A DNA stretch of 43,560 nucleotides from a virus. Shown here in pieces: positions 29,401 through 37,090 of this stretch. Position 1 is the stretch's first letter, and the number at the start of each line of letters is the position of its first letter. A model generated the notes under the pieces. That model searched no databases. It had not been told where the DNA came from and worked only from the letters and a program-made list of their open reading frames with translations. The stretch covers positions 1 through 43,560 of the IMG/VR virus record IMGVR_UViG_3300046318_000105. One strand, written 5' to 3'. The position numbers and the translations under genes were made by a program.

Positions 29401-30920
29401 ATGATGGCCGTGTCTATGGTCACATTGCGTCATGGGACACTAACCACATTGGTCTCGCTTATGGTACGAAGCCACCTCGTAGTCGTAGCAACTATGCTTA
29501 TTTCCACACTGGTGTTTGCCGTACAGATGACGGCTCAGATGTCCCAGTAGGTCAGCTAACTCTTGCTGGTGGACACGCTTCGCTAGAAGCTTCTGCCATG
29601 GAAGCAGTTAAGCACTACGATGACACTGGCTCGGCAATCGCTGATGTTCACGCAGGCGAGGATGCCTACGGCATCTGGGTTTCTGGTGCACTACGCCCAG
29701 CAGCTCAGCCAGAGCAGATCCGTGCACTTCGTGCTTCGGCTCCTTCAGGTGACTGGCGTCCAATCCGCGGTGGGCTTGAGCTCGTTGCTGTATGTCAGGT
29801 AAACGTTCCTGGGTTCCCAATTGCTCGTGCCCGCGTTGCCTCGGGTGCCGTTATGGCTCTAGTTGCAGCAGGTGCCGCAACCCTAGCTAAACTTAAGGCT
29901 GACCCTGTAGCTGAGATGCAAGCTCGCATTGAAAAACTAGAGAAGATCACCACACCTACCGAAGAGCTACAGGCTCGTGTTGCTTCATTGAAAGCTAAGG
30001 TAGATGAGGTGAAGTCAGAGTTTGGGCTAATTTCTCGTGACGAGCGTATGAAGTTGGCTGAAAAGGGCGAAGCTCTTCCAGACGGCTCTTATCCAATTCG
30101 TAACGTTGAAGACCTGAAGAATGCTATCCAATCTTATGGCCGTTCAAAAGAGTCTGACCGCGCAAAGGTTCGCAAGCACATTGAAAAGCGTGCTCGTGGT
30201 CTAAACGTTCGTCACCTAATTCCTGAAGAGTGGAAGACGGCAGCAACAGATGCCGTTACTGCTAGCGCCGAGAGCCTTAAGGCTCGTGTTGCCGCTGCTC
30301 AGGAGGCCCTGGGAAAACCTTCGGCGGTTGAGGATGCCCCTGTAGTTGAAGATGTAGTCGACGAGACAATGAAGGACGGCGAAGTTGACGCTCCAGCATT
30401 CCGCGATTACAAGTTCACTCCAGGAAAGAATCAGCCGCGCGACATAGAAGGTCGTTTCCGTCAGGTTCTAGCTCGATTGAGTCAGGATCTAGGAGACTCT
30501 GGCCTACAGGACGTAGTAGAGAAGATCAAAGAAGTAGAGAACATCACCGGTCTCGGTGACTACTCTGATGCAGCTAAGGCTGGTAATGAACTTCTAAATA
30601 TTCTAGACCGTCTAGACGAGGGATCATTAAATAAAATTTCATTGGAGAACGTACGAAGCACAGCTGCAGAGCTTGGCAAAGTAATCTCTAACCTACCGCT
30701 GCCATTTACCAACCAGGCTCAAAAGGTGCGGTTCTCAGATCTTCCTCCAGCTCTTAAAGACCTTATGACTAATATGGTCGAAAGAGTGGAGAAGAAAATA
30801 GGTAAAGACGACGCAGCTGAGGCTACGCAGGAACTTAAGGGCTTTATGTCCGGAAGCGACTTGTATAGCCAATCGGACATCTCTTCGCAGATGGCTCGAA
30901 TGCTGCGCCTACTTACCTAA
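26418..30920 (+). CDS. Multidomain prohead (capsid maturation) protease
   Basis: A 1500-residue protein, ATG 26418 with GGAGGA 8 bases upstream. Residues 95-190 (GGTPVGMNTARTLARGG, NGRIAWALWGGD) and 655-735 (QAEKLRKYWTVGKGAAKIRWG, KYMGPRSKGYC) are short domains known from actinophage head proteins. The HK97-type prohead protease is at about 760-935: ITWRDLPLPLLWQ, GHDGSVVVGRID (H825) and RGISADMD (S873). The normal actinophage extension follows (VYGHIASWDT, RTDDGSDVPVGQ, GEDAYGIWVSGALRP, 990-1150), then a coiled coil and a DUF6582-like segment (about 1211-1275) and a C-terminal region with RDIEGRF (1341). Actinophage proteases of this type are usually a third to half this size. It should cut capsid and scaffold, and possibly the giant proteins. 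It directly precedes the capsid gene. Confidence 0.88.
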   Translation: MSDSEKDPMYLGNSGSLALFALGEKAVVIDTTHNLVVKSGTISELSASDDWNESSSEVSAVSLELASASLVDLNINVVTVAAASRLYTIPKGAKAEAEKALEWHKEHKRGGTPVGMNTARTLARGGQIGIEKVRHIAKYFPRHEVDKKGKGWAPGQDNFPSNGRIAWALWGGDVAWRWAQAIVEREDKKPRTASVVGPDLESFNKAMTLDYASAPEFLVRVRMDGSGIDRLYKVDLDGSIYVWDDGCWDDLGSIQGDVYVYDKALDDPYDLVEKSHVPIDPDSAIIVAAKQHQNPDRYISVAEIDAEEAALTMFAANDLDWKFIDYTMTAAGVNPTDNVYSPQERSQNATSQRRGRGGKFAPQGSKSGAPAQQNAVGSQGGQIEDSLPLTDFDQPLDVSGILGEPRTPIDQPYAQLDGTLPAMTKDDLHDVLYNWPAWVQEQRSSFKPLAAAGSEEEKPEEKEEPDDEEVYNHPLLKRWRLNVKRRKDDQPNSEWASPIVAAPAAPKSEAVKSKKLTPETSDVKPLYFAVVAEDDPRAVLDLISIVPTSSTSNSPMAYKRDKGRWVRDEATINDLKSATPPPVIPLDSKTLNEVLLQVDDATVTASGVFSVDHLLMVLWGPQQEIIDTYGDAFFEVVDKNNDFDTNLKAVFSMVAAGGLDRNRGQAEKLRKYWTVGKGAAKIRWGMGGDWSRCVKNLSKYMGPRSKGYCALRHKEMNGVWTGDKRHRQVYGRKKGGSRGLFSTEYINSTAQTIDNAFISAKADDARERFGIVATGLPENGAKFYIPLLIPEGMESGDGRKFKKGSITWRDLPLPLLWQIKTADGHDGSVVVGRIDTIERVEDGLGHAYGVFDTGAYGREAERLVRNGFIRGISADMDQFEATEEKEDVSPENSEKDDKHVGKKKITINKARVMAATIVPKPAFQECSITLIENGLPTTQEGTMIPDGIYVDDVDAADAEALVACGMVAGAIPVVPPREWFDNPRLKKATPLTVDDDGRVYGHIASWDTNHIGLAYGTKPPRSRSNYAYFHTGVCRTDDGSDVPVGQLTLAGGHASLEASAMEAVKHYDDTGSAIADVHAGEDAYGIWVSGALRPAAQPEQIRALRASAPSGDWRPIRGGLELVAVCQVNVPGFPIARARVASGAVMALVAAGAATLAKLKADPVAEMQARIEKLEKITTPTEELQARVASLKAKVDEVKSEFGLISRDERMKLAEKGEALPDGSYPIRNVEDLKNAIQSYGRSKESDRAKVRKHIEKRARGLNVRHLIPEEWKTAATDAVTASAESLKARVAAAQEALGKPSAVEDAPVVEDVVDETMKDGEVDAPAFRDYKFTPGKNQPRDIEGRFRQVLARLSQDLGDSGLQDVVEKIKEVENITGLGDYSDAAKAGNELLNILDRLDEGSLNKISLENVRSTAAELGKVISNLPLPFTNQAQKVRFSDLPPALKDLMTNMVERVEKKIGKDDAAEATQELKGFMSGSDLYSQSDISSQMARMLRLLT
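28700..29220 (+). other. Domain: HK97-family prohead serine protease
   Basis: About residues 762-935 of the 1500-residue protein. The likely catalytic His is H825 in DGHDGSVVVGRID and the Ser is S873 in RGISAD. The run IPLLIPEG...ITWRDLPLPLLWQ is the usual N-terminal part of actinophage capsid maturation proteases. Confidence 0.87.
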
Positions 30921-30934
30921 AATCAACAAAACAA

Positions 30935-31029
30935 AAACAATGTACAATTGTTTATAGGTGGAGTGCCTTCATGCGACCGTGCATGTAGTCCCTTTACCTT
31001 GACCCAAGCGGTGGGAGAAGTACTCCCAC
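30935..31029 (+). promoter_or_regulatory. Three hairpins in the leader of the capsid gene
   Basis: The 131-base gap before the capsid gene holds three inverted repeats in a row: AAACAAT/ATTGTTT (30935-30953, 5-base loop), CATGC/GCATG (30970-30985, 6-base loop) and GTGGGAG/CTCCCAC (31011-31029, 5-base loop). The first is AT-rich and could end transcription from upstream; the others may stabilise a capsid transcript. AGGAGG at 31042-31047 follows. No convincing promoter is seen. Confidence 0.5.
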
Positions 31030-31051
31030 TCAACTGTCCTTAGGAGGATCA

Positions 31052-33094
31052 GTGGACCAGATCAAGTCGCAGGTTGATAGCCTGTCTGAGCTGAACGACG
31101 AACAAGTCGCAGCTCTACAGGAAGCTATCGTAGGCGAATTTGAATCGTACGAGTCCCAGGATACTTCTGTCGAGTCAGTTGACGCTATGACAACCCTAGC
31201 CGATATGCTGGACACCGTCAAAGGTGAAGTTCAGCGCCGCGAGGCAGCTATGCAGGAGCTCACATCTCGAGCTGCTGAAGCTGCAATGCGTGTAAAGGGC
31301 GAGGATGTCCAGGAGGATGGCATGGAGGAAGAAATTCCTACAGAAGAGCCAACCGAAGCCCCTGCAGAAGAGCCAGGCGAAATGCCTGAAGCTCCTGAAG
31401 AGGAAGTCGGAGAGACTCCTGCAGAAGAGGACGAGGAAAAGAAGAAGAAAGACATGAAGTCTTATTCCACCACCGAGTCTGCTGACGCGTCTACTACTGC
31501 GATCGAAGGTTCTGAGTTCTCGAACGAAGAAGAAATCGCTGCTGAAACTGTAGTTGAGGAAGCTGTGGCTGAAGAGCCAGTTGCTGACGAAGCTGTTGTA
31601 GAAGCAACCCCAACAGAGGCTGTAGAGCTTTCTGTTGAAACCGAAGAAGCCACCGTGGTTTCGGAGGAGGTCGTTGAGACCGAAGCTGAAGTTGAGACAG
31701 AGTTCTCGGCAGAAGCAGAAACAATTGAAACCGATAACGCTCTAGTAGTAGAGCAGGAAGAGCAGGCCCCCGTGACCGCCGCAGCAGAACAGCCTTTCGA
31801 GGCCCCAGCTGACCGTCAGCCTGTACTCCAGGTTTCGGAGCCAGCTAAGGTAGCAATTACCGCTGGTGCCGACATTCCTGGCTACACCGCTGGCAGCACC
31901 ATCAACGACATGTACGAAGTAGCTTCGGCTATGGAAAAGCGTATCCACTCGCTTCGTCGTGTCAACGGAGGAGATGGAGAGCAGCACATCGTTGCATCTC
32001 TAACAACTCAGTACCCAGAGGAGCGCACCCTCTCGACCAACCCTGAAGAGAACCAGGCTAAGATCAATGCTGTTGTAGGCCAGGAGGCACTTGTTGCTTC
32101 TGGTGGTCACGCTGCACCGTTCGAAGTTAAGTATGACATCTTCGGTATTGGCTCGACCACTGTCCGCCCACTTCGCGATGCACTTCCGAAGTTCCAGGCA
32201 GACCGCGGTGGTGTACGCTTCGTAACCCCACCTAGCTTTGCAGCTGGTACCTATGCTAACGCTGTTGGCATTTGGACCTCGGCAAACGACTCAGCAGAGA
32301 CCCCTAGTCCTTCGACTAAGACCTCGTTGACCGTTACCGCTGCTTCAGAGCAGACTGCACAGACTGACGCTGTAACCCTACAGCTACAGTTCGGTAACCT
32401 AATGACCCGTGCTTACCCAGAGCTAATCTCTCGTCACAACGAGCTAGCTCTAGTTCAGCACGCTCGTGAGGCAGAAGAGAACCTAGTTTCACTTCTAAAC
32501 TCTGGTTCGACAGCTGTTACAACCACTAACCTAATCGGTTTTGGCCGTGACTTCCTAGTCCAGATCCGCCGCGCTGCAGTTGCTTACCGCAGCCGTCACC
32601 GCATCGACCCAAACACTCAGCTTCAGGCTGTAGTTCCTTTCTGGGTATACGACGCAATGGCTGCTGACCTAACCCTTTCGATGCCTGGCGATGGAACCAT
32701 CTCGGTTGCTAAGTCGGAAATCGATGGTTACCTATCACACAGCAACGTTACCCTAGTCCCTGTTTTGGACAACACAAACAGCACTTCTCCTTCGTCGGTC
32801 TTCGGATCACAGGGTGCAAGCTCGCTTCTTGAGTTCCCAGACAGCTTCAAGTGGTTCCTATTCTCTGAAGGAACATTCTTGTTCCTAGACGGTGGAACTC
32901 TTGACTTGGGTATCATCCGCGACAGCACACTAGTCGGTACAAACGACTACAAGATGTTCATCGAAACCTTCGAAGGTATCGCAAAGGTAGGTATCGAGTC
33001 TCTCGCTATCACCTCGACCATCTCGATCAACGGTGTTGCTGCAGCACTTCGCGACACAACTGGTGGTACAGCTGCCGCTACTATCGAGCTCTAA
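31052..33094 (+). CDS. Major capsid protein (HK97 fold) with acidic scaffold-like N-terminal domain
   Basis: A 680-residue protein from GTG 31052, AGGAGG 4 bases upstream. Residues 1-90 look helical, 90-255 are very rich in Glu, Ala, Pro and Thr, and the capsid body starts near VAITAGADIPGYTAGS (about 267). The body contains EVKYDIFGIGSTTVRPLRDALP, GGVRFVTPPSF, YRSRHRIDPNTQLQ and a C-terminal TNDYKMFIETFEG, patterns of actinophage HK97-fold major capsid proteins. The N-terminal 265 residues probably act as an internal scaffold (delta domain), removed by the upstream protease. No separate scaffold gene is present between protease and capsid, which supports this. Confidence 0.9.
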   Translation: MDQIKSQVDSLSELNDEQVAALQEAIVGEFESYESQDTSVESVDAMTTLADMLDTVKGEVQRREAAMQELTSRAAEAAMRVKGEDVQEDGMEEEIPTEEPTEAPAEEPGEMPEAPEEEVGETPAEEDEEKKKKDMKSYSTTESADASTTAIEGSEFSNEEEIAAETVVEEAVAEEPVADEAVVEATPTEAVELSVETEEATVVSEEVVETEAEVETEFSAEAETIETDNALVVEQEEQAPVTAAAEQPFEAPADRQPVLQVSEPAKVAITAGADIPGYTAGSTINDMYEVASAMEKRIHSLRRVNGGDGEQHIVASLTTQYPEERTLSTNPEENQAKINAVVGQEALVASGGHAAPFEVKYDIFGIGSTTVRPLRDALPKFQADRGGVRFVTPPSFAAGTYANAVGIWTSANDSAETPSPSTKTSLTVTAASEQTAQTDAVTLQLQFGNLMTRAYPELISRHNELALVQHAREAEENLVSLLNSGSTAVTTTNLIGFGRDFLVQIRRAAVAYRSRHRIDPNTQLQAVVPFWVYDAMAADLTLSMPGDGTISVAKSEIDGYLSHSNVTLVPVLDNTNSTSPSSVFGSQGASSLLEFPDSFKWFLFSEGTFLFLDGGTLDLGIIRDSTLVGTNDYKMFIETFEGIAKVGIESLAITSTISINGVAAALRDTTGGTAAATIEL

Positions 33095-33122
33095 GCCTCG
33101 CTAGAAACGCTGTAATCGTTGA

Positions 33123-33146
33123 GGGGGGCCCGGAAACGGGTCCCCC
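33123..33146 (+). terminator. GC-rich hairpin after the capsid gene
   Basis: GGGGGGCCCG and CGGGTCCCCC form a 10-bp stem (one G-U pair) capped by GAAA, 28 bases after the capsid stop. No T-run follows. It may be a terminator of the type without a U tract, or a 3' stabiliser that raises capsid mRNA level. Confidence 0.65.
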
Positions 33147-33187
33147 AATACGAAATCAAATAGACTTTTAAAATTTAAGGATCAGAA

Positions 33188-34060
33188 GTGGCTCTTCCAA
33201 AGAACGGTGTAATCGAAGCACCGAAGATTGTGCCCTCGGCGTTCGGCCTACTCGCTGTAGTAGATGAGCAGACTGCTGAAGAGGACCGTTGGATCCGTGG
33301 ATTCTCTCAGGAATGGGAAACTGACCTATATGGTCTCTACAATGTCGATGACACAAATGCCGACGAAACTCTTATTGCCGGAACTGGTAACGTAAACTAC
33401 TACGACGAAATCAAGCCGTTTTTCGTCGAGGTCCAAGAAGACCGATCAACTTTTGCTTTTCTAGGAATTGACCGACTAGAGCGCTTAAAGCGCCAGTGTG
33501 ACGCAGCCACTCAGCGCGCTGTTGAGCAGGAGCTTTGGGACGGTGCAATCCGTAAGGCTGCAGGCCACACCAACCGTGCACTTACCTCCTCGGGTGTTAC
33601 CGTCCTTAATGGCGGTGCTGCTGTGTCACCTAAGCGTGCCCTAGCTATTCTTGAGCAGGGTATTGCCGAGGCTTCCCACGCTGGTGAGCAGGGAATTATC
33701 CACGCAACTCGCGACGTTATTGCTTTGCTTTCTAGCAACAGCCAAATGCTTTTCCACAACAAAGACAAGGACCACCTACAGACTATGGGTGGAACTCCAG
33801 TTGTTGTGGGGTCCGGATATACAGGTACTGGACCAGATGGTGACGAGAATGCTACGGCAACCGTCTCTAATAAATGGATTTACGCTACCGGCACCGTTCG
33901 AGTATTCCTCGGAGATGTTGATATCGTAAACGACAGTCTAAGCCAAGCTTATGATGTGTCGGGTAACGCGAATGACATGCGTATCAAAGCAATCCGCCCA
34001 GCTGCGGCCTACTTCGATACATCCATCCACCTAGCTGTTCGAGTCGATCTAACAGCCTAA
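33188..34060 (+). CDS. Second capsid-like head protein
   Basis: A 290-residue protein from GTG 33188 with AAGGA at 33177-33181. Residues 90-180 (LERLKRQCDAATQRAVEQELWDGAIRKAAG) form a helical part and residues 200-250 (GGTPVVVGSGY... WIYATGTVRVFLGD) look like the strand-rich part of HK97-fold capsid or encapsulin-like proteins. In actinophages a second gene of this kind after the major capsid often makes a pentamer or minor capsid subunit. It is much shorter than the 680-residue capsid and has no acidic N-terminus. A decoration or vertex role is possible; identity is moderate. Confidence 0.6.
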   Translation: MALPKNGVIEAPKIVPSAFGLLAVVDEQTAEEDRWIRGFSQEWETDLYGLYNVDDTNADETLIAGTGNVNYYDEIKPFFVEVQEDRSTFAFLGIDRLERLKRQCDAATQRAVEQELWDGAIRKAAGHTNRALTSSGVTVLNGGAAVSPKRALAILEQGIAEASHAGEQGIIHATRDVIALLSSNSQMLFHNKDKDHLQTMGGTPVVVGSGYTGTGPDGDENATATVSNKWIYATGTVRVFLGDVDIVNDSLSQAYDVSGNANDMRIKAIRPAAAYFDTSIHLAVRVDLTA

Positions 34061-34078
34061 CCTAAGGAGAATAGCTAA

Positions 34079-35164
34079 ATGGCTACTCAAGAATATGCTG
34101 CTAGCATCCAGGGTGTGTCGATCCGCGTCACTCGCCTGAACGCTGACGGCTCCCTCAGCACAACTGCAGGCGACAGTTACGTAACTTCCGCCTTCATGCG
34201 TGTATCTTTCACCCCAGAGTATGAAGAAGGCGATGAGATCACAGAAAAGAACGCTAACGGCGTTGTTTGCGTGACCTATAAGTCTCCAGACACTCTAAAG
34301 CGTATCACCATGGAACTTGCTATCTGTGAGCCAGATGCAGAACTTACCAACCTAATCTCGGGTGGTCTACTTCTTCGCAAGAACCTAGGCACCTACGCAG
34401 CCCCGAACAACAAGTCAATCGGTTGGGCAGCTCCAGCTGTTGGCGATGACCCTGCTGGTTACGGTGTAGCTATCGAAGCTTGGTCACACGCTATCAAGGA
34501 CGGTAAGAAGAGCGCTACTCTTCCTTACTTCCACTGGGTATTCCCATACGCTAAGCTCCGCCAGTCGGGCGACCGCGTAATTGAGAACGGTATGCTTGCA
34601 ACCACTTTCGAAGGCTATGGTTTAGGTAACGTTGAGTTCGGTTCGGGTCCTGACGGCCGCTGGGAGTTCCCGGTTGCTTCAGAGCGTCCTTACTCGTACG
34701 CACGTACCACGTGGGCCCCAGTTGGTCTAAATGGTTTCTACACCTGGACTGATGGCTCAGCTACTGACGAAATCGTAGTTACTGACATTGCTCTAACATC
34801 TAACGAGGCTACACTAACTCACGATGGCGCAGCTAACGCTATCGTTACTGGTGACCAGATCCTTGTTTCAGGTATCAACAGCACGTTTAACACTGTTGGA
34901 GCTAGCTACGTCATTGTAACTGACCACACAGCTGACACTATCACCTATGCTAAGACTGCTGCTAACGTTAGTTCAACTGCTGCTCCTGCTGGCGCTAAAA
35001 TCACTATCATCAATGCTACCAGCGAAACACCTGCCTACACTGCAGTCACTGACTTCTCTGGTCAAACCTCGGGTACCGCTTACAACGTTCCTGGTAACGT
35101 CAACTTCAACGCTGACAACACCGTGGACCGTATTATCGCTTCTAACGAAGACCCATCTGCTTAA
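34079..35164 (+). CDS. Major tail (tube) protein with C-terminal Ig-like module
   Basis: A 361-residue protein, ATG 34079 with AAGGAG at 34063-34068. Residues 10-230 (SIQGVSIRVTRLNADG, FTPEYEEGDEITEKNANG, AICEPDAELTNLISGG, FHWVFPYAKL) are the long-tailed actinophage major tail protein. From about 235 a module reads LTSNEATLTHDG, VTGDQILVSGI, FNTVGASYVI, DTITYAKTAAN. The same pattern reappears in the Dit-like protein at 42303, so the module is likely a surface-exposed, exchangeable Ig-like domain. The C-terminus ends with a low-complexity TSGTAYNVPGNVNFN region. It sits between the capsid pair and the connectors, which is a less common order. Confidence 0.85.
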   Translation: MATQEYAASIQGVSIRVTRLNADGSLSTTAGDSYVTSAFMRVSFTPEYEEGDEITEKNANGVVCVTYKSPDTLKRITMELAICEPDAELTNLISGGLLLRKNLGTYAAPNNKSIGWAAPAVGDDPAGYGVAIEAWSHAIKDGKKSATLPYFHWVFPYAKLRQSGDRVIENGMLATTFEGYGLGNVEFGSGPDGRWEFPVASERPYSYARTTWAPVGLNGFYTWTDGSATDEIVVTDIALTSNEATLTHDGAANAIVTGDQILVSGINSTFNTVGASYVIVTDHTADTITYAKTAANVSSTAAPAGAKITIINATSETPAYTAVTDFSGQTSGTAYNVPGNVNFNADNTVDRIIASNEDPSA

Positions 35165-35181
35165 TAGCAGAAGCTGATGAA

Positions 35182-35222
35182 GGCGGCGTGCCTTGGTATG
35201 CAAGACATGCCAGCACGCCGCC
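35182..35222 (+). terminator. Long hairpin after the tail tube gene
   Basis: GGCGGCGTGC (35182-35191) and GCACGCCGCC (35213-35222) pair perfectly over 10 bp; inside, GGTATG and CATGCC continue the stem with a 5-base loop CAAGA. No T-run follows. It lies 17 bases after the tail tube stop, so it may terminate or stabilise its transcript. Confidence 0.7.
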
Positions 35223-35248
35223 AGATTCATATCTAGGAAGAAAGACTT

Positions 35249-36361
35249 ATGGGAACTGCACTTTGGATCCAGCCAAGTGAGCTGGGCAACTATGCAAATA
35301 CTGAGTTCGCTCAGGAAGCTTGCGAAACTGCGTCATTCCTACTCTGGGCCATGTCTGGTCGCAAGTATACTGGCGAAGTAACTGTAACTGAGCGTTACGT
35401 CTGTGCTAAGCGTGCCTACCGGATGGGTCCTTCTTCCAAAAACTACTACGGCGTTCTTATGGCCGGTGAAGTTTACAATATTCCGATTACCGACTTCCAG
35501 GAATACGCTGAGTTGGTTTCGGATGGCCTCTCTCCCGAGTCCCGCATTAAGTTGCGCGGTCGTCCGGTTACTAAGATTCACACTGTCCGTACCCGTGACG
35601 GCCGTATTCTCGATCCAAGCAGCTACTACCTGGTGGATCACTCCACCCTACAGGCCGCTGCTGGTGTTCCTTGGACTCCTTGTAACGTCGAGATCACTTA
35701 TACTTACGGCTCAACTATCCCTGCTTCTGGAAAGATGGCTGCTCGCACTCTTGCTATGGAGTTTGCCAAACTTTGGGCCGGCGACGAGGACTGCGCTCTG
35801 CCTCAGCGCGTTACCTCCATTTCTCGTCAGGGCGTTTCTTACACACTTCTGGACTCTCAGGACTTCATCGATGATGTTCGCACTGGTCTATATGCTGTTG
35901 ACCTTTTCCTAAAGACTGTCAACCCAGATAAAGCTCGCGCTCGCTCACGAGTATTCTCTCCTGACCAGCCACGCGCTCGCCGTTATACCCCGAAGGGTCT
36001 TGCACTAGCGGCCAACGCAAACTTTGACATTAGCGTTGTTAGAAACACCGCTGCTTCATGGACTTCGGTAGGTAAGACAGGTGTGGATGTTTCTATCTTC
36101 TTTGACGAAGCTGGTTGGACCCCACTTCTAACTATTAGAAACAACTCTGGCAATAAAGCTTTGGACATTGAGTCTAGCTACGTAACAACCGATGAGGGTG
36201 CTGAGTCAGTATCCTTCAGTGTCACATATGATGACGCATACAAGACCCTGGGAATGGTTGACCCAGGCACATGGACCCTATACGCTGTCAAGACTGTCGA
36301 AGGTGTTGAGACCGTATCGGAGCTTGAAACTGGTAACCTCCAGATCAAGTTGTACAACTAG
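35249..36361 (+). CDS. Head-to-tail adaptor with C-terminal beta-domain
   Basis: A 370-residue protein, ATG 35249 with AGGAAG about 10 bases upstream. The N-terminal 240 residues (WIQPSELGNY, ETASFLLWAMSGRKY, VEITYTYGSTIPASGKMAA, DEDCALPQRVTSISRQGVSYTLLD) resemble actinophage head-to-tail adaptors that dock on the portal. GVSYTLLDSQDF followed by TGLYAVDLFLKTVNP is the usual end of that family. Residues 255-370 form an extra beta-rich domain (AASWTSVGKTGVDVSIFF, WTPLLTIRNNSGN, GTWTLYAVKTVEG), which the family does not usually have. Neighbours are connector genes. Confidence 0.75.
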   Translation: MGTALWIQPSELGNYANTEFAQEACETASFLLWAMSGRKYTGEVTVTERYVCAKRAYRMGPSSKNYYGVLMAGEVYNIPITDFQEYAELVSDGLSPESRIKLRGRPVTKIHTVRTRDGRILDPSSYYLVDHSTLQAAAGVPWTPCNVEITYTYGSTIPASGKMAARTLAMEFAKLWAGDEDCALPQRVTSISRQGVSYTLLDSQDFIDDVRTGLYAVDLFLKTVNPDKARARSRVFSPDQPRARRYTPKGLALAANANFDISVVRNTAASWTSVGKTGVDVSIFFDEAGWTPLLTIRNNSGNKALDIESSYVTTDEGAESVSFSVTYDDAYKTLGMVDPGTWTLYAVKTVEGVETVSELETGNLQIKLYN

Positions 36362-36377
36362 GAAAGATAGGTAAGTA

Positions 36378-36578
36378 GTGTCAGGAATTCAGACAAACTT
36401 CCGTGCAGAAGACATGCTTGGTGGTGCAAAGCAGGAGGTTGTAGCCCCTAAAAAGGTTGCTGCTCCGAAGGTTGCCCCTAAAAAGGTCGAAGCTGTAGTA
36501 GAGGCTCCAGTAGTAGAAGAGGTCGTCGAGACTGCTCCTGCTGTTGAAGAGCCAGCTGCTGAAGAAGCCGGAGAATAA
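36378..36578 (+). CDS. Small Lys/Ala/Pro/Glu-rich protein
   Basis: A 66-residue protein from GTG 36378. The first 15 residues (SGIQTNFRAEDMLGGA) look ordered, the rest is low complexity: alternating PKKVAAPKVAPKK basic runs and then VVEAPVVEEVVETAPAVEEPAAEE acidic runs. No fold can be assigned. It sits between the adaptor and the next connector with an intact reading frame and spacing, so it is likely translated, but it may be a short disordered tether in the neck. Confidence 0.6.
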   Translation: MSGIQTNFRAEDMLGGAKQEVVAPKKVAAPKVAPKKVEAVVEAPVVEEVVETAPAVEEPAAEEAGE

Positions 36579-36583
36579 CCAAA

Positions 36584-37090
36584 ATGGCGATGGCAGTGGA
36601 TATTAGTGACATCCATGAGGATGCCCTCAATCTGAGGGACATGATGAGCGGTGTACTCGACAGAGTATGTACCGTTTTTCAGTCATACAATATTCCACTG
36701 CCTAATCGTCGTTATTGGACTATGGGGACTCCAGTTGTAGACTGCGACCAGGTTGTAGTTTCCCTAAACTCTCTATACCTAGGCCCTCCAGGTGCTCCTG
36801 TGAGTGAACCTATGCGTTGTAACCAACCTAGAACTGCTACAGTAACCATCAGCATTGCTCGTGGTGTCCCTGTTGTTGGAGTAAACGGTCGTCCGCCTAC
36901 AGCAGAGAAAATTGAAGAAGCTTCGCAGATCTCGGCTATTGACGCCTGGGTTCTGATGATGTCTCTAAACTTGTTTGACCAGTGGGATGACGGAAGCTAT
37001 GGACTTGGTGTTATTGCTAATGTTGATGTACTTGAGCCAGAGGGTGGATTCCAGATTGTCAGCATGGAGCTTACGCTGGCGGTGCCATAA
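36584..37090 (+). CDS. Head-tail connector / tail terminator candidate
   Basis: A 168-residue protein, ATG 36584. VVVSLNSLYLGPPG, PMRCNQPRTATVTISIARGVPVVG, IDAWVLMMSLNLFDQWDDG and PEGGFQIVSMELTLAVP are hallmarks of a family that is widespread in actinophages between the connectors and tail genes. It may be the tail terminator by position and by its size. Its TAA overlaps the next ATG in the form TAATG. Exact role is not settled from sequence. Confidence 0.65.
   Translation: MAMAVDISDIHEDALNLRDMMSGVLDRVCTVFQSYNIPLPNRRYWTMGTPVVDCDQVVVSLNSLYLGPPGAPVSEPMRCNQPRTATVTISIARGVPVVGVNGRPPTAEKIEEASQISAIDAWVLMMSLNLFDQWDDGSYGLGVIANVDVLEPEGGFQIVSMELTLAVP

Noticed and set aside
30999-31027. TTGACC as a -35 before the capsid gene
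   Set aside because: The matching -10 position at 17 bases reads ACTCCC, so no promoter is supported.
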